In this document: piece after piece, positions 53,001 to 62,500 of the stretch | Position numbering within the stretch: the stretch's first letter is position 1 | Layout of the letters: the number at the start of each line of letters is the position of its first letter | Origin: Botryococcus braunii | Lineage: Eukaryota; Chlorophyta; Trebouxiophyceae | Assembly (NCBI GenBank): GCA_002005505.1 | Contig: KV908575.1 | Span: 62,001-126,000, forward strand | DNA: 64,000 bases | Direction of reading: 5' to 3' | The notes under the pieces: model-generated | Database searches by the model: none | The model's input: only the letters and a program-made list of their open reading frames with translations | What the model was told of the DNA's origin: nothing | Position numbers and translations under genes: made by a program

Positions 53001-53296
53001 GGAGAGAGCTGTGAGCGAGTGGGGTTGACTGAATGTGACACCGAGTCACAGGGACCAGAGGAAGTGCAGGAAAAAGGTCAGGATCCTGAGAGACCTGCAT
53101 CACATGTGAGCGATGAGAGGGGGACAGTCTCTGATCAGACTGAGGATGGTCCAAGTGAGCTGAGTTGCCTGGGTGGGACCTGTTCAGTACCTGAGGAAAT
53201 TGTTAGAGACGTGAGCTCTGTCTGTAATGCCCAAAGACAATGTGGTGCCAGCCACACAAGTGTGGGCCATGCTTGTGAGTGTGCTGCTGGGCCTGC
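50076..53296 (+). pseudogene. Copia F2 gag-pol, first part (gag, protease, integrase)
   Basis: The start was chosen at ATG 50076 (MAKKGSSTSEAS), which aligns with F1 gag; the frame is also open upstream over ORF1. Gag core (AAMLLMYESVPEEWLG, MKRGETISQYVSRM), zinc knuckle CNYCHRRGHFWRDC, protease SWLVDSGASVHLV, GAG-pre-integrase FLWHSRLGHPGEPWM, integrase D in IHIDTVGPISP, D in IRCDRGTEF, E in NGIAERANRTL. The frame is open until copia C2 inserts at 53297 in the variable linker and resumes at 60314. Confidence 0.92.
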
Positions 53297-53990
53297 TGTT
53301 GAGTTCTGAACATTATTATTGAATGCCTTGTGCTTTAAGTGATCTTCATGTGTGCACTATTAGGATATGGGTCCATTGAGAACATAAGGTACCTTGAGAC
53401 ACGGCAGATTCTGGACGTTTTCGAACATAAGGTACAATCCTATCTAGATCACACGTTTGTCGGATGAACTCTTAAGGCTGCCCCACCGGAGTGAATACCA
53501 ACTGGTTGTGAAAGATGCTGGGCATCACCAGATGCTAGTCTTGTCCGACAGTTGTGTGTGGCACTCAGCAGACAGTCGTACGGACTGTAGCTGGAGTAAC
53601 TTCGTCTATTGACGACCTGTCTGCTTTGTACAGGTACGGTGCGGCAGTGTGTGTTGTATCATTGTTGCTATTGTGAGAGTGAACAAGCTTAGTGTACCCT
53701 GTAGTCACTCAAACAGATAAGGGACAGTGACTTCAGGGAGTATAGGCATGTACTTGAACGTAGCCGTCTAGAGCCTTATCTAGTGATTGCTTGATCGGTG
53801 CTTGTGTACAAGATAATGATGTAACGGAACTGGTTGTGAAAGATGCTGGGCATCACCAGATGCTAGTCTTGTCCGACAGTTGTGTGTGGCACTCAGCAGA
53901 CAGTCGTACGGACTGTAGCTGGAGTAACTTCGTCTATTGACGACCTGTCTGCTTTGTACAGGGAAAGCCGATTGCCCATAACCTTTCAAA
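53297..53990 (+). repeat. C2 5' LTR
   Basis: 694 bp with R1 53500-53634 and R2 53828-53962. One change (C to A) in the terminal CA relative to the 3' LTR. Confidence 0.95.
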
Positions 53991-54022
53991 GGTTATGGGC
54001 CCACGCCCTTCCAGCTGAGCCA
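53991..54022 (+). promoter_or_regulatory. C2 half-tRNA primer site
   Basis: GGTTATGGGCCCACGCCC, identical to the site at 16617. Confidence 0.8.
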
Positions 54023-54089
54023 AGTAAAAGCAGGAGTGAAGGTCGTCTACGGATGGGTCAGACGTAAGCGTCAACAAAGGAGCTCGAGC

Positions 54090-54173
54090 ATGGCGCAGCG
54101 GCGCAAGGGAACTCGAGTGTACCAGGACCATTATCTTACTCACAGTTTACCTTTCTGGGAAATTCATAATTGA
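54090..54173 (+). CDS. C2 short basic leader ORF
   Basis: Same 27-codon frame as 16716-16799 in C, without change. Confidence 0.28.
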   Translation: MAQRRKGTRVYQDHYLTHSLPFWEIHN

Positions 54174-54380
54174 AGTTTTAGCTGTGCTTTATCATTCATA
54201 GACGTTGTCTAGAAGCACTGAGTGAGTCGGGCCGGACTCCGGCGCAAACTTCTGAGGGGAACATATCTGCTACTACTGTGCAAGACTGGCTGGTAAATTT
54301 CCATGACATGGAGGGAATTGTAGGGTATTGCTGCATTCCAGAAGTTTATGAGTAAGTTTGGCTGGTGAAGTGACAATAGT

Positions 54381-57300
54381 ATGACAAAAAGGGGCAAAGA
54401 AAAGGAAAGTAGCAGTGAAACAGCAATGTCTCAACCTGGAGAAGTCAGTGGGGCCACTCCAGGGCAGTCTATGACCGGGACACAATCAGCCACTGCAGAA
54501 CCAAAGGTGGAGATTGACAAGGCAGCCTACATCCCCAATACCTCTAATCCAAAGATGACTGTCATGCTTGATGATGGAGGGCGCAATTTTGAATTTTGGT
54601 ATGAAAATTTGGAGGCGTGCGCAAACACCAAGGGGGTCAGAGCGGCTTTGGAGAGGCCAATGCCAGGGTCGGTGGAGAACTCAGCCATCAAGCAGTGGCT
54701 GATCCAGTCAGTTCCAGTCATCTGGCATTCTCAGATCTCATGCCACAAAGCAGCGTTCGACTTCATCGCGTGGGTGAAGAACAGTCACACTGGAGGGAGC
54801 AACCAAGACATCAACCTTGAGTGGTACAAGGAAATGGAGCAGGGCATCAAGACAGGGGAGACACTCAAGGTCTACCTCTACAGAATGATGGATCTGGCTA
54901 CAAGTCTCAGAAACAACGCGTTCATCCTCTTGGACCACAATGTTGGGGAGCTGATGGTGAAGGGCCTCCCTCCTGTGCTGAGGCTCGAGTCCCTGGAGGT
55001 TATGGCAACCGACAAGCCGCCATTGGAGCTGATTCAAAGAATCCTGCGCGCCGCAGCCAGCCGTGGGTACAAGGACCCACCTGCAGAGGGAACACCTCAG
55101 GCCATGGCAGCTGCAGCAGTGGCTGGTCCCTCTGGGGGGGTAGCTGGAGCGTCATCAAGCGCTGGAGCTGCACCAGGAGTGGGAGCAGTACCGGGAGTTG
55201 GAGCAGCACTACCAGCAAACGAACAGCCTCCCGCTGGCCCCTCTGCAACGACTTTTGGTGGCAGGGGGCGTGGACCTGGCAGGGCAAGAAGGCCCAGAGA
55301 GGAGCTTACATGCCACTTCTGCAAGGCAAAGGGCCACTTCATGACTGACTGCGGACCGCTCAGGCAGCTGCAGGCTCTGCATCAAAACATGCAAGCGGCA
55401 AGCGTTGGGCCTGCAGCTTACTGGGGCCAGGGAGGCCCACAGTCGTCTCCTCAAGCCTGGTGGGACCATGGATCTGGCCGGGGTGGCCCGCCTTCATCCG
55501 CTTCCAGCCCTGGACCTCCTTCAGCATATAACTATCCAACAAGTCAACACACGTTTCCGGGGTGGCATTTACCACCTCCACCCCCTCCTTCTGGTGAGGC
55601 GATGTTTATCTCTCTCAATGTGCTTGCCCCAACTTCGCATGGAGCTAGCAGCACATCTTGGTTAATAGATAGTGGTGCCTCTGTGCATATAGTCAATGAT
55701 CTCTCATTGCTCCATAATCCAGTTATGCATAGACAGCCTCTTCCTCTGCACTTGGCAACCTCAGACGCCAAGGGAGGAATCATTGCATCTGGGTCTGTAT
55801 GCCTTGTGAATGCAAGGCACGAAGTATTCTGGCTACACAATGTGCAGTGTGTTCCTTCTGCGCATACCAACCTCATTTCAGTCACTGGTGCAATTCAGGA
55901 TGGAGCATCTTTCCTGACTGACACTGCAGGTGGTTACACAGCCATGAAGGGACCTGAAGGGTGGTGTGGAGATATCACCCGCGCACGAGGTCTGTTTTTT
56001 TTGGAGTTTGTTAGTCCTGTCAGAGGGCAGCAAGTTGGCTGCAGACATATTGATCACATGGCTGAGGCGTCTCATCTTAGGAAAGGACACGTGTGTAGCG
56101 AGAGATCTCTGTGGCATGCTAGGTTAGGTCATCCTGGTGCCAGCAGCATGCAGAGGTTCTCCAAGGAAGATCTGGTTACAGGAATCAATATCTCCCTTGC
56201 TCCCTGCTCTGAGTGCCCCAAGCACTGTGAATCGTGTATACAAGGGAAACACTCCAGACCTCCTTTCCCGGTATCTTCCAGGCCTGCACATCACCCACTC
56301 GATAGAGTCCATGTGGATACTGTGGGTCCCATATCACCTCCTGCCATCACAGGTGAACGATATTGGGTCACTGTAGTGGATGAAAGTTCACACCAAGTTG
56401 CCTCCCTGCCTGTGAAGTCAAAGGATTGCATCCCAAAGGCTGTGATAGACCTGCTCCGTTTTTGGCAGACCCAACGAGGCACGGTTGTGAAGTGTGTGAG
56501 GACTGACAGGGGTTCAGAGTTCCTGAACCAGCAATTCAAAGAGTTTTGTGCTCAGCAGGGCACTAAGATGGAGTCCTCAGCGCCCTACACGCCTCAGCAG
56601 AATGGGGTGGCGGAGAGGATGAATAGGACCCTGAAGGAGCGAACAAGGACTCTGTTGGTCCATGCTGCAGCAGACCCCTCCCTTTGGAAGGAGGCGCTTG
56701 AGACAGCTACCCTCCTCTACAATGTGGGTCCTACTTCAGGCAGGTCCCTGACCCCCATGGAATTATTCTTTGGTGTCAAACCTGATGTGTCTGTGCTGCG
56801 CACGTTTGGCTGTGTAGCCCATGTGCACATTCCCAGTGGCCAAAGGTCTGTTTTTGGGCCCAAGACCATCCCTGGGATGTTTACTGGTTATTGTCCCCAG
56901 TCTAAAGCGTATCGTGTGTACGTGGGGAATGGAGTGTGGAAGGAGAGTAGGGACGTCAGCTTTATCGAGCACTTGAGGGGGGCTGAGAGAGTGGGTCTAT
57001 CAAAGGTCCAGCCTGGGTCTGTCTATGATTCTAGGATATCACCCCCCCTTGGCAGTGAGAATCTGGCAACGCCTCAAGCAATTCCCTCTGCTGCTCCACC
57101 CACGTTCTGGGATGAGGAGGATGACCATGGAGTGGAGACGCTTTCCACTGGGGCTCCTGGGACCTCTGGACTTTGTGCTGGGGATCAGTCTGGAGACGGG
57201 ACCACAGCAGCACATGACCAAGGAAACCCCACCAGCCTGGATTCTACTGTTGGGACCCCAGAATCATCTCAGCACTCGTGGTCGGTGCTTGAGCATATGC

Positions 57301-59594
57301 AGAATCTGGCCAGGGGGGGTGTAGAAACTCAATCCCAGGTAGAAAAAATGCAGAAGGTACAAGAGGGGTTGCGAATGCAGGGGAAGTCACAAATTCCCCT
57401 TCCTCCAGGGACCACCCTTACAAGGGAGCAGCGTTATGTACAGCGCGTGGCTAGGAGAGAGCATTCTGACATCCCATTGCATGCCCCTGACCCAGGTCAG
57501 GCAATTGTGAGTGAGCCAAACATGGTTGGTCTCCCTGATATGCAGGGGCAGGTTGAGACAGTCGAGGCTATGTTCGGTGCAGATGTAAGAGATGAGAGCA
57601 GTGGGTTAGACATGCCAGCAGTAGGGGAAGCTGGTGCCCAATCCCAGTCACTGGCTAGTCATGCTTATGGTGTGCAGGCTGACATTGTAGGCGCAGCTCA
57701 GGCAAGTCTGGGTAGTGTGCCCAAGTGTGAGTCCAGGAGAGAGAGAGAGCTGCTGCTCCCCTCTGCATTGCGGAAGGTGCGAGAATGTAAGGGTGCTGCA
57801 CATGAGTCCAGTAGTCAAGGAGAGAGAGAGAGACTTGAGAAGGAATCAGATAATCCCGGCAGTACTGCCCAGTCCCAGCATAAGGTACATAATGTACCTT
57901 ATTCTGGCAACCAGGGAGAGAGAGAGAGAGAAGGGAACAGCATCAGTAAGGCTGACAGCCCTGCTGCACCACAGCATAAGGTACAGAGTGTACCTTCTGT
58001 CACGTTGGGAAAAGTTCACGTGCCCTCAAACTTGAGGGAAGCCCAGCGCTCACCTCAGTGGGAGTTTTGGCAGCAGGCAATGCAAGAGGAGATGGAGTCT
58101 TTAGACACCCATGAGGTTATGCAGTATGTGGAAAGACCCCATGGGCAGAAAGTTATCCCTGTTCATTGGATTTTTTCTACAAAAAACGATGCACATGGGA
58201 ATGTCACTCGGTTTAAAGCAAGATTGGTTGCCCAGGGTTGCAGACAGATTCCTGGTATAGATGTTGGTGAGGTTTTTGCACCTACCAGCAGCTATGGTGC
58301 TAGGAGAGCTGTGTTGGCAGTGGCTGCCACACAAAATCTTGAGATCCACCAAGTGGATATCAAGACAGCTTTTCTCAATGGGGAGTTGGAGGAAGAGGTC
58401 TATGTGACCCAACCACCAGGATTTGAGAATGGCAACACGAGAGTTGTGTGCAAGCTCAGGAAGGCACTCTACGGTCTTAAGCAAGCCCCACGGGCTTGGC
58501 ACAAGACCTTGAGCGACAAGTTGAGCGTGATGGGGTATAGTGTGTGCAAGAGCGACGCTGGGGTATACATCAGGAGGGCCCCTGATGGTAATCTGTCGTT
58601 TATTCTTGTTTATGTCGATGATCTTCTCATAGTTGCCAGAGTGGTTGCAGAGATTGAGTGGGGGAAAGAGTTATTGAAGAAGGACTTCACCATCCATGAT
58701 TTGGGAGAGGTGAATGATTTCCTGGGGTGTCAGGTCCTACGCAATAGAGTTCAGGGCACTATTTCCATGAGTTGCACTCCCAAGATTGATGCTCTTGTGG
58801 AGAAGTTTGGCGTTGCTGATGATGGACGTGGGGTTGATACCCCCATGTCCAAGGACTTCGTGGCTAGCAGCAGACCCGAGTCCTCAGATGGTATGTCACA
58901 TGGGGCTGGTACCCCTCTGCCACCTGGTCATCGATACTGCGAGTTAATTGGATCGTTACTGTACATAGCCAATACGACCCGGCCTGACATTTCTCAGGCT
59001 GTTGGAGTGTTGTCAAGGTATAGAATGACACCCACTACCTCACACTGGAATGAGGCCATTCGAGTGCTGAAGTACTTGAGAGATACCAGAGAGTTAGCTC
59101 TTACTCTGGGTGGAAAGGGCCCTGAGCTAGAAGGCTATGTTGATGCCGACTATGCTGGGGACCTGGACCACAGGTATTCCACCACTGGCTATGTTCTATC
59201 AGTCTATGGTAGTGCCGTGGTTTGGGGAAGCAAGAAGCAGAGCTCAGTTGCTACCTCAACTGTGCAAGCTGAGTTTATGGCAGCTGGCCATATTGTGAAG
59301 GAAGCCAACTGGCTAAGGGGCTTCTTGGAAGAGATAGGGGCTGCACCTTGGAGGGTCAAAATTTTCTGTGACAACCAAGGATGCATTTCTAATTTACGGA
59401 ACCCCCTGTATTCCAAATTCACAAAGCACGTTGCAGTAAGCTTCCACTACGCTAGGGAAGCTATGGCACTTGGGCAGGTAGATATCCTCTATGTGGAATC
59501 TGCACGCAATGTGGCTGACATTATGACCAAGCCACTTGCCAAGCCCGTGTTTGTTGGTCATCGTGATTCACTAGGTTTGAGAAGATACACTTAA
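54381..59594 (+). CDS. Copia C2 gag-pol polyprotein, 1737 aa, intact
   Basis: Same domain order and catalytic residues as the copy at 17007-22220. Substitutions seen include Gly to Cys in VKSKDGIPK (integrase) and Pro to Ser in GTPEPSQH (linker). None affects the protease, DDE, YVDD or RNase H motifs, although the new Cys lies inside the integrase core. Both copies could supply proteins in trans. Confidence 0.96.
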   Translation: MTKRGKEKESSSETAMSQPGEVSGATPGQSMTGTQSATAEPKVEIDKAAYIPNTSNPKMTVMLDDGGRNFEFWYENLEACANTKGVRAALERPMPGSVENSAIKQWLIQSVPVIWHSQISCHKAAFDFIAWVKNSHTGGSNQDINLEWYKEMEQGIKTGETLKVYLYRMMDLATSLRNNAFILLDHNVGELMVKGLPPVLRLESLEVMATDKPPLELIQRILRAAASRGYKDPPAEGTPQAMAAAAVAGPSGGVAGASSSAGAAPGVGAVPGVGAALPANEQPPAGPSATTFGGRGRGPGRARRPREELTCHFCKAKGHFMTDCGPLRQLQALHQNMQAASVGPAAYWGQGGPQSSPQAWWDHGSGRGGPPSSASSPGPPSAYNYPTSQHTFPGWHLPPPPPPSGEAMFISLNVLAPTSHGASSTSWLIDSGASVHIVNDLSLLHNPVMHRQPLPLHLATSDAKGGIIASGSVCLVNARHEVFWLHNVQCVPSAHTNLISVTGAIQDGASFLTDTAGGYTAMKGPEGWCGDITRARGLFFLEFVSPVRGQQVGCRHIDHMAEASHLRKGHVCSERSLWHARLGHPGASSMQRFSKEDLVTGINISLAPCSECPKHCESCIQGKHSRPPFPVSSRPAHHPLDRVHVDTVGPISPPAITGERYWVTVVDESSHQVASLPVKSKDCIPKAVIDLLRFWQTQRGTVVKCVRTDRGSEFLNQQFKEFCAQQGTKMESSAPYTPQQNGVAERMNRTLKERTRTLLVHAAADPSLWKEALETATLLYNVGPTSGRSLTPMELFFGVKPDVSVLRTFGCVAHVHIPSGQRSVFGPKTIPGMFTGYCPQSKAYRVYVGNGVWKESRDVSFIEHLRGAERVGLSKVQPGSVYDSRISPPLGSENLATPQAIPSAAPPTFWDEEDDHGVETLSTGAPGTSGLCAGDQSGDGTTAAHDQGNPTSLDSTVGTPESSQHSWSVLEHMQNLARGGVETQSQVEKMQKVQEGLRMQGKSQIPLPPGTTLTREQRYVQRVARREHSDIPLHAPDPGQAIVSEPNMVGLPDMQGQVETVEAMFGADVRDESSGLDMPAVGEAGAQSQSLASHAYGVQADIVGAAQASLGSVPKCESRRERELLLPSALRKVRECKGAAHESSSQGERERLEKESDNPGSTAQSQHKVHNVPYSGNQGEREREGNSISKADSPAAPQHKVQSVPSVTLGKVHVPSNLREAQRSPQWEFWQQAMQEEMESLDTHEVMQYVERPHGQKVIPVHWIFSTKNDAHGNVTRFKARLVAQGCRQIPGIDVGEVFAPTSSYGARRAVLAVAATQNLEIHQVDIKTAFLNGELEEEVYVTQPPGFENGNTRVVCKLRKALYGLKQAPRAWHKTLSDKLSVMGYSVCKSDAGVYIRRAPDGNLSFILVYVDDLLIVARVVAEIEWGKELLKKDFTIHDLGEVNDFLGCQVLRNRVQGTISMSCTPKIDALVEKFGVADDGRGVDTPMSKDFVASSRPESSDGMSHGAGTPLPPGHRYCELIGSLLYIANTTRPDISQAVGVLSRYRMTPTTSHWNEAIRVLKYLRDTRELALTLGGKGPELEGYVDADYAGDLDHRYSTTGYVLSVYGSAVVWGSKKQSSVATSTVQAEFMAAGHIVKEANWLRGFLEEIGAAPWRVKIFCDNQGCISNLRNPLYSKFTKHVAVSFHYAREAMALGQVDILYVESARNVADIMTKPLAKPVFVGHRDSLGLRRYT

Positions 59595-59603
59595 AGCATG
59601 CAG

Positions 59604-59614
59604 GCAAGGGGAAG
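59604..59614 (+). promoter_or_regulatory. C2 polypurine tract
   Basis: GCAAGGGGAAG before the 3' LTR. Confidence 0.87.
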
Positions 59615-60308
59615 TGTTGAGTTCTGAACATTATTATTGAATGCCTTGTGCTTTAAGTGATCTTCATGTGTGCACTATTAGGATATGGGTCCATTGAGAA
59701 CATAAGGTACCTTGAGACACGGCAGATTCTGGACGTTTTCGAACATAAGGTACAATCCTATCTAGATCACACGTTTGTCGGATGAACTCTTAAGGCTGCC
59801 CCACCGGAGTGAATACCAACTGGTTGTGAAAGATGCTGGGCATCACCAGATGCTAGTCTTGTCCGACAGTTGTGTGTGGCACTCAGCAGACAGTCGTACG
59901 GACTGTAGCTGGAGTAACTTCGTCTATTGACGACCTGTCTGCTTTGTACAGGTACGGTGCGGCAGTGTGTGTTGTATCATTGTTGCTATTGTGAGAGTGA
60001 ACAAGCTTAGTGTACCCTGTAGTCACTCAAACAGATAAGGGACAGTGACTTCAGGGAGTATAGGCATGTACTTGAACGTAGCCGTCTAGAGCCTTATCTA
60101 GTGATTGCTTGATCGGTGCTTGTGTACAAGATAATGATGTAACGGAACTGGTTGTGAAAGATGCTGGGCATCACCAGATGCTAGTCTTGTCCGACAGTTG
60201 TGTGTGGCACTCAGCAGACAGTCGTACGGACTGTAGCTGGAGTAACTTCGTCTATTGACGACCTGTCTGCTTTGTACAGGGAAAGCCGATTGCCCATAAC
60301 CTTTCACA
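59615..60308 (+). repeat. C2 3' LTR
   Basis: 694 bp with R1 59818-59952 and R2 60146-60280, ending TTTCACA. Confidence 0.95.
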
Positions 60309-60313
60309 CCTGC

Positions 60314-61355
60314 GCCCCAGCGCTCATGTTTGGCAGGGAGCAGACAGAGAGAGAGAGAGACATGGGCACATCACCAAGACAGACCAAGTGTCCAAGCTGT
60401 GCAGAGTGGTTCAATTGCCTGTGAGAGCTCTGACGAGGCTGAAGCACGTCAGTCATGTAAGAGTGTGGATGAGGAGGTGAATCGGAAGCTTGGACAGTGT
60501 GAGAATTTGCCCAATTACAAGAGCTTTCCGAGAGATACCTGTGTCTGGGAGGATGATGTGAGAGTGCGAAGCAGTAAGCTCGAAAGGGCAAACTGTGAGT
60601 CTAAGAGAGAGAGAGAGAGCAGCGAGGAAAGTCAGACTCCTCACAAACTGCACCCTGGTGCAGTGCAGCGTCAGTCAGCGAAAGAGTAGTGGGTGAAAGA
60701 GAGAGTGAGAGCAAGCCAGATCAGGGGAAGCACACAGGGGTACGGTTTGGGAAGATTAGTGTGCCTTCCAGCTTGAGGGAGGCACAGAAGTCCCCTCAGT
60801 GGGAATATTGGAAGGCTGCTATGCAAGAAGAGCAGCCCACGAGGTCATGGAGTATGTCCCGAGACCTCGTGGTCATAAAGTACTTCCAGTCCATTGGATC
60901 TTTTCAGTGAAAATGGATGCCCATGGCAATGTGCTGAGGTTCAAGGCTAGGCTGGTAGCTCAAGGATGCAGGCAAATTCCTGGAGTAGATGTCATGGAAG
61001 TCTTTGCACCAACTAGCAGTTATGGATCCAGGAGAGCCTTACTGTCAGTGGCTGCACAAGAGGGTCTTGAAATTCACCAGGTGGATGTCAAGACTGCTTT
61101 CCTGAATGGAGAATTAGAGGAGGAGGTGTATGTCACACAACCTCCTGGGTTTGAAAATGGGATGGGAACACAGTGTGTCGCTTGAAGAAGGCATTGTATG
61201 GCCTGAAGCAAGCTCCAAGGGCATGGCATAAGACCCTTAATGAGAAGCTGCATACCATGGGCTATGAAGTGTGCAAGAGTGATGCTGGGGTCTATGTGAA
61301 GTGCTCAGTCGATGGAGGAAAGTCATTTGTGTTGATTTATGTAGATGATCTACTG
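60314..61355 (+). pseudogene. Copia F2 gag-pol, second part (linker and RT), broken
   Basis: Continues the 53296 frame after C2: a linker with RQRERET and KRERESS runs to a TAG at 60687-60689. It then reads in another frame (FGKISVPSSLREAQKSPQWEYW), loses about a dozen bases near MQEE, reads the RT core in a further frame (PVHWIFSVKMDAHG, QVDVKTAFLNGELEEEV), and shifts again near 61170 before KKALYGLKQAPRAWH and FVLIYVDDLL. It ends exactly at the H LTR (61356), so RNase H is displaced beyond the window. Confidence 0.9.
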
Positions 61356-61361
61356 TGTGAT

Positions 61362-61598
61362 CTGCAAAGATCCAACGGTGTTATATTAATCATAAATGAT
61401 GACTATACTCACAAGTATATCATCCATGTACTTAATCAGTTTGACCAAGACATACATAGTCGACAGCGTCAAACTGATGAACAATTCACGTATAGCAATT
61501 GCTTCCACAGAAGTTTCTCACAACAAGTGAGAGAGAAAGAAAGCAATTCACATGAGTCCATTCAGGAGTCGGCTTAACAAGCCAAAGAGATCGAATGA
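61362..61598 (-). repeat. H LTR R2: spliced copy, 237 bp
   Basis: On the minus strand it runs from TCATTCGATC to GGATCTTTGCAG. It equals R1 with exactly the two GT-AG introns removed (414 minus 85 minus 92 = 237) and has the same outer boundaries. Confidence 0.92.
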
Positions 61599-61706
61599 CT
61601 TACAAACTACTGTCGAACGAACACACACACTAAATAGTCTTACCTGCAAAGATCCAAAGGTGTTATATTAATCATAAATGATGACTATACTCACAAGTAT
61701 ATCATC

Positions 61707-61791
61707 CTGTGAACACACTAACACCTTTAGTTCATTGCATATGATGAACCTTATCTATAAGCACCCCTCAGCCGTCACATAGCTGACTTAC
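61707..61791 (-). other. Intron 2 in H LTR R1, 85 bp
   Basis: GTAAGTCAGC donor, TTCACAG acceptor on the minus strand; precisely missing from R2 between CATG and GATGATAT. Confidence 0.88.
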
Positions 61792-61853
61792 CATGTACTT
61801 AATCAGTTTGACCAAGACATACATAGTCGACAGCGTCAAACTGATGAACAATT

Positions 61854-61945
61854 CTGCAACATTCACATACCCATATTAGTCTCTGATCATCAAAACGGCA
61901 CTTATGGCCGTGATCAAAAACATGACCGGCAGAGCCCCGACTTAC
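61854..61945 (-). other. Intron 1 in H LTR R1, 92 bp
   Basis: GTAAGTCGGG donor, GTTGCAG acceptor on the minus strand; precisely missing from R2 between ATACGTG and AATTGTTC. It is unrelated in sequence to intron 2 beyond the donor. Confidence 0.88.
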
Positions 61946-62396
61946 CACGTATAGCAATTGCTTCCACAGAAGTTTCTCACAACAAGTGAGAGAGAAAGAA
62001 AGCAATTCACATGAGTCCATTCAGGAGTGGGCTTAACAAGCCAAAGAGATCGAATGACTGCCTGGTGGTCCGGGTTCTCTGGCTATCTGTACTCAGATCA
62101 GCGCGTGGGAAACGCGCTGTCCAGCACTGCTACTGGCCTTTTTCACGAACATTAGGACATGCTCAGGGTTCCTATCCACAGAATTTGGACCCTTATCCTA
62201 CAGTAACACATTTATTAACTCTAGATGCATGTCTTCCAGCCACTAAAGGCTGGAAGGTATTTACAGCCATAGAAAAAATATCTCTCAATGCATTAATACT
62301 CATAGATTGATCGTTCATAGCCATTGTCAAGATGTCTTTACCTTGAGTTAACTGCTTGGTTAACTTACAGCTAATTATTACATGTGATTGTACCTT

Positions 62397-62440
62397 CACA
62401 CACGCACGCACGCACGCACGTGCACGCACGCACGCACGTT
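62397..62440. repeat. (CACG)n microsatellite within the H LTR
   Basis: Alternating CACG/CGCA units with a central CGTGCACG palindrome near the LTR start; such alternating purine-pyrimidine DNA can form Z-DNA. Confidence 0.85.
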
Positions 62441-62475
62441 AATTAACATGACATAATGAAGTACAAAACCCAACA

Positions 62476-62488
62476 ATCTTCCCCTTGC
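62476..62488 (-). promoter_or_regulatory. Polypurine tract of copia H
   Basis: The minus strand reads GCAAGGGGAAGAT directly before LTR start TGTTGGG; almost the same tract as in copia C. Confidence 0.85.
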
Positions 62489-62500
62489 TTCACATGTCAG

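Larger units (their letters stand above)
53297..60308 (+). mobile_element. Intact copia element C, copy 2 (C2), 7012 bp
   Basis: LTRs 53297-53990 and 59615-60308 (694 bp each), TSD CCTGC (53292-53296, 60309-60313). Same length as C with no net indel. It differs by scattered substitutions; the 5' LTR ends TTTCAAA instead of TTTCACA. It inserted in the linker of F2 gag-pol. The existence of two near-identical intact copies about 37 kb apart implies recent activity. Confidence 0.96.
61644..62057 (-). repeat. H LTR R1: intron-containing copy, 414 bp
   Basis: Minus strand: preceded by CAGGCAG (acceptor-like), starts TCATTCGATC, ends CTTTGCAG and is followed by GTAAGACT (donor). Two internal introns: 61945-61854 (GTAAGTCGGG ... 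GTTGCAG, 92 bp) and 61791-61707 (GTAAGTCAGC ... TTCACAG, 85 bp). Both are absent from R2 with exact junctions. Confidence 0.92.
61356..62475 (-). repeat. Copia H 3' LTR containing introns
   Basis: 1120 bp. The minus strand starts TGTTGGGTTTTGTAC next to a PPT and ends CAGATCACA at the F2 RT junction (probable TSD TACTG, 61351-61355; partner outside the window). It contains R1 with two introns, a 45-bp spacer and intronless R2. Confidence 0.85.

Noticed and set aside
61356..61598. Processed pseudogene of a host gene inserted in copia F2
   Set aside because: The spliced segment lies inside sequence bounded by a PPT, a TG start and a CA end that belong to copia H, and its source with introns is in the same LTR, so LTR duplication explains it better than a host retrocopy.
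61680..62020. YMDD-like motif in a spliced reading frame of the H LTR exons (minus strand)
   Set aside because: The frame is short, has no other RT motifs, and the H RT with its own YVDD is intact at about 63495; taken as coincidence.
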